DNA of 64,000 bases from Planktosalinus sp963975935 (GTDB taxonomy: Bacteria > Bacteroidota > Bacteroidia > Flavobacteriales > Flavobacteriaceae): positions 97,587 through 161,586 of the forward strand of contig CAXBIQ010000008.1 of NCBI GenBank assembly GCA_963975935.1. Direction: 5' to 3'. Under the pieces are notes generated by a model. That model had not been told where the DNA came from, did no database searches, and saw nothing but the letters and a program-made list of their open reading frames with translations. Shown here piece after piece: positions 61,804 through 64,000 of this stretch (position 1 is the first letter of the stretch; each line of letters begins with the position of its first letter). Position numbers and translations under genes: made by a program.

Positions 61804-63945
61804 TTAAAGGTTCAATAAAGTATCAAAATGATTAGGATCAAATCTATTTTTAATTAGTAATCTTTGCCTGATAAGTGTCATTAATTCTTCATATAAAGAA
61901 TCTCCTATAATAGGTTTAAATTTTTCTATCTCGTGAGTATCTATTCCATAATAAGGGTTTTTTGTGAATTTGATTATATGTTCCATCAGAGTTATTTTAG
62001 CCCCTGTATTAGGATTTAATTGATTATATATATCTGTATTCAAGAGAATATTTTCTAAAGAAGGTTGATAAAAATAAAAAAGGATGTAAGCAACTAAGTA
62101 TTCTACTGCGGTTAAATCTTCCATAGAATACTGACTAAACTCTTGGATATTTTTATTCTTCAAAATTTTTGCTACCAGTGTTAATACCTTATGCTTTATA
62201 GATCCTTCACTTTTCTTTATACAATGTAAGATGTGCGTTATTAAAATTAAAATTTCATCTCCCTTACCGGAAAAAACACTCTGAGAAAAATTTGATTTCT
62301 TTTGAAAGGTACTTATAAAGAGGTTTAATATTTGTTCGTGATTAGATTGAAATAAAAATAAATCTTCATTGGTAACAAGAGGAAGTATAGTGTGTATATC
62401 CCAAGAATTTTTTTCAAAGAATTTATTGAATAATTTCCAATAGCTATCCTCATAGAAAACTAAACCTTTGACTAACCTTTTTAAAACTATTTCATCTCTA
62501 ATAAAAGAGTCATTATATAATTTATGAGCAACTATTTTTTCAATAAAAAACTTTTTATCAAAGTTCGTTTGTGGAATTTCCGATATACTTGCCAAAATAT
62601 CAGTTAACCTTTTATTTTCTTTACCATCATCAGAATGCATTTGTTCATACTCTGATACTAAAAACTTAAAAAGCCTGAAAAGAGAATCTCTAAACACAAA
62701 AAAATTGTACCTCATATTTGGTGAGGATTTGAGGACAACTAATAGCCGTTCGATTATATTCAAATCTAAACTATGTATAGCTTGTTTGAAGAGTGTATTT
62801 ACATATATAATAAATGCTTCTTCATTAGGAATTCGAGAGAATATAGTTGCATCATATTCTTTGATTATTGAAAAGAGTGGACTATATAATTTTGGTTCAT
62901 TGATTTCAACAAGAATTGAGATAATGACATCAATAAAGTGACTTTTCATAAAATCACCGATATATTGAAAGTCCATAATACTATTATAATTTCCGATAAG
63001 AAATTCGATTTTATGTAATATCAAATCTCTATTTTGGTTATATACTCCCCCATTAATTACAATAATTTTATAAATGGCTTCTGTTAATTCTAGAGTGTCA
63101 TTAAAATACTTTTCCTGGAGAGCTTTATTCTTCGTATTTTTCAAGTCTATCTCAGAATATAAATCTTCAATTTTAATCATATCATCATCCTGGTCTATTT
63201 TTGATATTATTTTCTTTAATGTTGAAGTATTGGTCAATTCATTCTTGTATATGTCCTTTATTTCTCTTCTATAAACGAGTAATGCTTGATCTGAAAATTT
63301 ATTAAGATCATAAAATAATCCGGAAAGCATATTCCTTGTCCAGGTTTCTTTATCACACAATCTATTGTATTTTTCTACTAATTCGTCATTTCCCAATTCC
63401 TTATTAAAAAATTTCTCATCCAAATAATTAATTTCATTCTCAGTTAACACTATGGTTCCTTTTAGCGTTACCAATAACATAATAAAAGATTCCAAGAGGG
63501 AATCTTCATCATAAAGAATCCCGATTTCTATAAGTCCAGAAAGAAAGTATATGCTTTCAAAAGCGAACGTTTCCTTTTCAATTTCTCGAGTTGTGTTGAT
63601 AATTTCCGTATTTAAATGAATAACAAAACTTCTTTGTAATTCATATGGGAGTTTATAGATTATTTTATTTACTAATTCATCAACAGTGTTACTCCATAAA
63701 TCATCAAAATAAGATTGTTTATAAAATGATATTAATGAAATTATATCTTTAGTTCTAATCATATCTGTTAGCATTGTGCTATTGCATTCAGCTAATAGCA
63801 TATAATATGCATACCCATAAAATTCGTGGTTATTCTCTGAATAAAGCTTATATATATTATCTAAAACATCTTCCAACAGTATTGAAGAATCAAAATCCTT
63901 GTACCTATATTGGTTAGAGTTCTCTGAAAGCATTCCTACGATCAT
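61804..63945 (-). CDS. large helical protein of unknown function
   Basis: About 713 residues from the ATG at 63945; an ATG four codons later and a TTG six codons earlier are alternatives. It is almost entirely alpha-helical by composition, Asn/Ile/Leu/Phe-rich, with repeated helical pairs of the kind found in HEAT- or TPR-like solenoids, but no motif stands out. No signal peptide or transmembrane helix is clear. It converges on the nucleotide operon and is separated from it by 168 bases. Low GC like its neighbours suggests acquired DNA. A defence or scaffold role is possible but unsupported. Confidence 0.75.
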   Translation of the reverse strand: MIVGMLSENSNQYRYKDFDSSILLEDVLDNIYKLYSENNHEFYGYAYYMLLAECNSTMLTDMIRTKDIISLISFYKQSYFDDLWSNTVDELVNKIIYKLPYELQRSFVIHLNTEIINTTREIEKETFAFESIYFLSGLIEIGILYDEDSLLESFIMLLVTLKGTIVLTENEINYLDEKFFNKELGNDELVEKYNRLCDKETWTRNMLSGLFYDLNKFSDQALLVYRREIKDIYKNELTNTSTLKKIISKIDQDDDMIKIEDLYSEIDLKNTKNKALQEKYFNDTLELTEAIYKIIVINGGVYNQNRDLILHKIEFLIGNYNSIMDFQYIGDFMKSHFIDVIISILVEINEPKLYSPLFSIIKEYDATIFSRIPNEEAFIIYVNTLFKQAIHSLDLNIIERLLVVLKSSPNMRYNFFVFRDSLFRLFKFLVSEYEQMHSDDGKENKRLTDILASISEIPQTNFDKKFFIEKIVAHKLYNDSFIRDEIVLKRLVKGLVFYEDSYWKLFNKFFEKNSWDIHTILPLVTNEDLFLFQSNHEQILNLFISTFQKKSNFSQSVFSGKGDEILILITHILHCIKKSEGSIKHKVLTLVAKILKNKNIQEFSQYSMEDLTAVEYLVAYILFYFYQPSLENILLNTDIYNQLNPNTGAKITLMEHIIKFTKNPYYGIDTHEIEKFKPIIGDSLYEELMTLIRQRLLIKNRFDPNHFDTLLNL

Positions 63946-64000
63946 AATGTAAATCGTCAGCAAAAAGTGGACTACTTTAGACCATAATTAAGAGAGTGTT

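Overview
The window is a 64-kb chromosomal piece of a member of the phylum Bacteroidota, most likely family Flavobacteriaceae. The evidence is a protein with a type IX secretion (T9SS) C-terminal sorting domain, Bacteroidota-type -7 promoter boxes (TAnnTTTG) 16-40 bases ahead of many starts, weak or absent Shine-Dalgarno sequences, and lineage-typical genes (DUF4271 beside hemD, a DUF4296 lipoprotein beside dihydroorotase, LuxE-like acyl-protein synthetase, ATP-type pckA). I see no rRNA, tRNA or CRISPR array.

Region 1 (about 1-33.0 kb) is a conserved housekeeping backbone with moderate GC. It holds leuS (with an in-frame DUF559-endonuclease element flanked by inverted repeats), a zinc peptidase, a saccharopine-dehydrogenase-like gene with an alpha/beta hydrolase, pckA, hemD-DUF4271, a mannosyltransferase-dihydroorotase-DUF4296 operon, tyrS, a LuxE-like gene, a T9SS cargo gene, a PhoB/PhoR-type two-component pair, trmB-LysE-alkyltransferase-like, an Fe-S/redox block (mrp, NifU-like, ferredoxin reductase, ferredoxin), two tandem AI-2E family permeases and an acyl-CoA dehydrogenase.

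Region 2 (about 33.1-46.8 kb) is a mobile element. It starts with a broken ssb fused into a helix-turn-helix gene, then an intact plasmid-type ssb. Next comes a four-gene cargo island (two PD-(D/E)XK-type nuclease candidates, a TIR-like protein with a C-terminal membrane anchor, and a possible HEPN-like protein) that reads as an undescribed defence locus. A leftward block follows: large serine recombinase, TraG/HerA-like ATPase, RadC-type JAMM protein, D12-class adenine methylase and four small genes. Opposite it runs a replication-O-like/XRE/RuvC-like module. Several strong inverted repeats sit around the recombinase and the replication module, and about 950 bases without genes close the region.

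Region 3 (about 46.8-58.5 kb) is AT-rich: a TlpA-like lipoprotein, two RND transporters (one with an adaptor), and between them two very short paralogous signal-peptide-bearing proteins with four conserved cysteines plus a probable beta-propeller lipoprotein. It could be a secreted-peptide or envelope locus. Three decayed gene remnants lie in its gaps.

Region 4 (58.6-64 kb) holds a tight four-gene operon: two small unknown proteins, a PfkB sugar/nucleoside kinase fused to a nucleoside 2-deoxyribosyltransferase, and a divergent adenylosuccinate synthetase (PurA/PurZ-like). I regard this as the best candidate for an undescribed nucleotide-modification or nucleotide-based immune system. A 700-residue protein of unknown function converges on it.
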